7,937 bases of DNA. Source: Chlamydiota bacterium (GTDB taxonomy: Bacteria; Chlamydiota; Chlamydiia; Chlamydiales; SM23-39). The stretch covers positions 1-7,937 of the forward strand of contig DAIDLB010000018.1 of the NCBI GenBank assembly GCA_027449725.1. The letters are read 5' to 3'. This document shows, one piece after another, positions 6,966 to 7,937 of the stretch (the first letter of the stretch is position 1; every line of letters starts with the position of its first letter). The notes beneath the pieces are model-generated. The model ran no database searches and was not told the DNA's origin. It was given only the letters and a program-made list of their open reading frames with translations. The position numbers were made by a program, and so were the translations under genes.

Positions 6966-7901
6966 TCAATTTTTTGACGAGGAGAAAAACGTGGTGAAAA
7001 GCGTCTTAATGGAGCGGGATTTTTTCGGAAAAAAGAGGATGCAGCCGAGAAGATCGTGATAATGAGCGAGGGAGTAGGAAATTTCAGGACAGCTTTCCCT
7101 CGCCATGTCCAAAAATGTCCGGAGCTGCTGTCTCTCTTTCGCATCGGAGGCGATACACCCGGCGACAGAGGATTCGATCCGGTGCGATCCGGGGATTTTT
7201 AGAAGGTCGAGGAGGAGAAGAAATCCCTCTCTGAGCTGGCCGGTCTGCAAAGTCATCTGAGATGCCAGAGGCTCGATCGAAAAGAAAAAGTTCTCCAGGG
7301 CAAACGCGCAATCGTCCGAAAGAGGTCCGAGCAAAGCTTTCAATTCCGAGAGCAGCTCAAATTGTTTGGAGAGGAATCCCCCATTGTAATCGCGCATGTG
7401 CTCGAACTCTGTTTCCAGGGACAAAAGGAGCTTTTGCCTCGCTTTAGGCAAATCGAGCGAATGGTCTTGTCTGAGATACTCCCTCTTCGGAAGAAACACT
7501 TGAAAAAGAGATGCCTCTTTCGGGTATTTGCCAACGAAGCCCATTGTCCTCTGCTCGCGTAAAAATGTCCGAAGAGGAACTTTTGCCAAAAGCTCCTTGA
7601 CCGAAATCGATTCCCGCTTGAAAACGCGGACGAGGATGATGGAAAAAATGAGTGATTCGTCCGTCTGCTCTTCAAAGAAGATCGCAATTTGCGGGATATC
7701 CCTGGTATGGCGGATCTCTTGAGAGAGCGCAATCAGGTAGCGCATATGGTCTTCCACATTTCGCAGCATAAAAAGAGGATTGCCCGTCCGCTGGATCGAG
7801 CGTCTGATTTCAACCGGCAGCCGGGCTTTGAGCGTCCGGATCTCAGCGGGAGTTTGGATCTCAAGATAAAAAAAGAGCCTGTCCTGATGGGAAGCGTCCA
7901 T
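6966..7901 (-). CDS. conserved-looking protein of unknown function, 311 residues
   Basis: I do not recognise this protein. It has no signal peptide, clear membrane segment or metal-binding cluster. Residues 1-130 look mixed alpha/beta and include GNPLFMLRNVEDHMRYLIAL and the hydrophobic strand ESLIFSIILVRVF. Residues 140-290 are mainly helical, with many Leu and charged residues (for example FELLSELKALLGPL and LREGFLLLLDLLKIP). The tail is basic and Ser/Lys-rich (PKKSRSIKTLF to SSSKN). It is probably a cytoplasmic helical protein. The chosen start is ATG 7901, which overlaps an upstream stop as TAATG. The same frame also stays open to the window edge, with TTG at 7928 as an alternative start, so the N-terminus could be longer. 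It sits 22 bases before the ATPase gene in the same direction, so it is probably co-transcribed with it. Confidence 0.7.
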   Translation of the reverse strand: MDASHQDRLFFYLEIQTPAEIRTLKARLPVEIRRSIQRTGNPLFMLRNVEDHMRYLIALSQEIRHTRDIPQIAIFFEEQTDESLIFSIILVRVFKRESISVKELLAKVPLRTFLREQRTMGFVGKYPKEASLFQVFLPKREYLRQDHSLDLPKARQKLLLSLETEFEHMRDYNGGFLSKQFELLSELKALLGPLSDDCAFALENFFFSIEPLASQMTLQTGQLREGFLLLLDLLKIPGSHRIESSVAGCIASDAKERQQLRTFLDMARESCPEISYSLAHYHDLLGCILFFPKKSRSIKTLFTTFFSSSKN

Positions 7902-7937
7902 TAAAAAAGATCCCTCTTCCTCGCGCAAATCTGCATG
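7901..7937 (-). CDS. possible 3' end of an upstream gene
   Basis: In a frame different from the 311-residue gene, the minus strand reads from the window edge through CARKRDLF to TAA at 7903-7901. The last two bases of that region form TAATG with the next gene's ATG, a typical coupled junction. Only 11 codons are visible, so nothing can be said about function. Chance openness of so short a stretch is quite possible. Confidence 0.3.
   Translation of the reverse strand, partial: MQICARKRDLF

Noticed and set aside
6944..7144. N-terminal extension of the ATPase by 67 residues
   Set aside because: It would be read through the 3' end of the 311-residue gene and gives a Ser/Arg/Pro-rich sequence unlike MgtA. 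The ATG at 6943 gives a normal N-terminus just after that gene's stop.

Overview
The window is bacterial DNA in which every supported gene lies on the minus strand. Read in the direction of transcription (high to low coordinates) it contains the last codons of an upstream gene, an unrecognised 311-residue protein, an MgtA-type P-type ATPase, oxygen-independent coproporphyrinogen III oxidase (HemN), a 150-base AT-rich gap, a large repeat protein of 848 residues, and a damaged or partial gene running off the left edge. No tRNA, rRNA, CRISPR array, insertion sequence or attachment site was seen.

Positions 4502-7937 look like one transcription unit. The upstream stop overlaps the ATG of the 311-residue gene (TAATG), 22 bases separate that gene from the ATPase, and 6 bases separate the ATPase stop from the GTG start of hemN. 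The hemN Shine-Dalgarno GAGG uses part of the ATPase stop codon. The ATPase and HemN are recognisable housekeeping functions: divalent-cation (probably Mg2+) transport and the anaerobic step of haem synthesis. They share no obvious pathway.

The striking gene is at 446-2992. It encodes at least 19 tandem helical repeats in near-perfect 34-residue register, followed by a degenerate Smr-like C-terminal domain. This resembles the pentatricopeptide-repeat (PPR)-Smr architecture of plant organelle RNA-binding proteins, which is rare in bacteria. Base composition changes sharply here: sampled 60-base blocks have 22 G+C in this gene against 34-37 in hemN and the ATPase. The gene has its own AT-rich leader with two adjacent inverted repeats. 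I infer separate regulation and probable acquisition by transfer.

The organism cannot be fixed from the sequence. A PPR-like gene beside ordinary bacterial genes suggests an intracellular or amoeba-associated lineage, such as an environmental chlamydia or a Legionella-like bacterium. This is a low-confidence inference.
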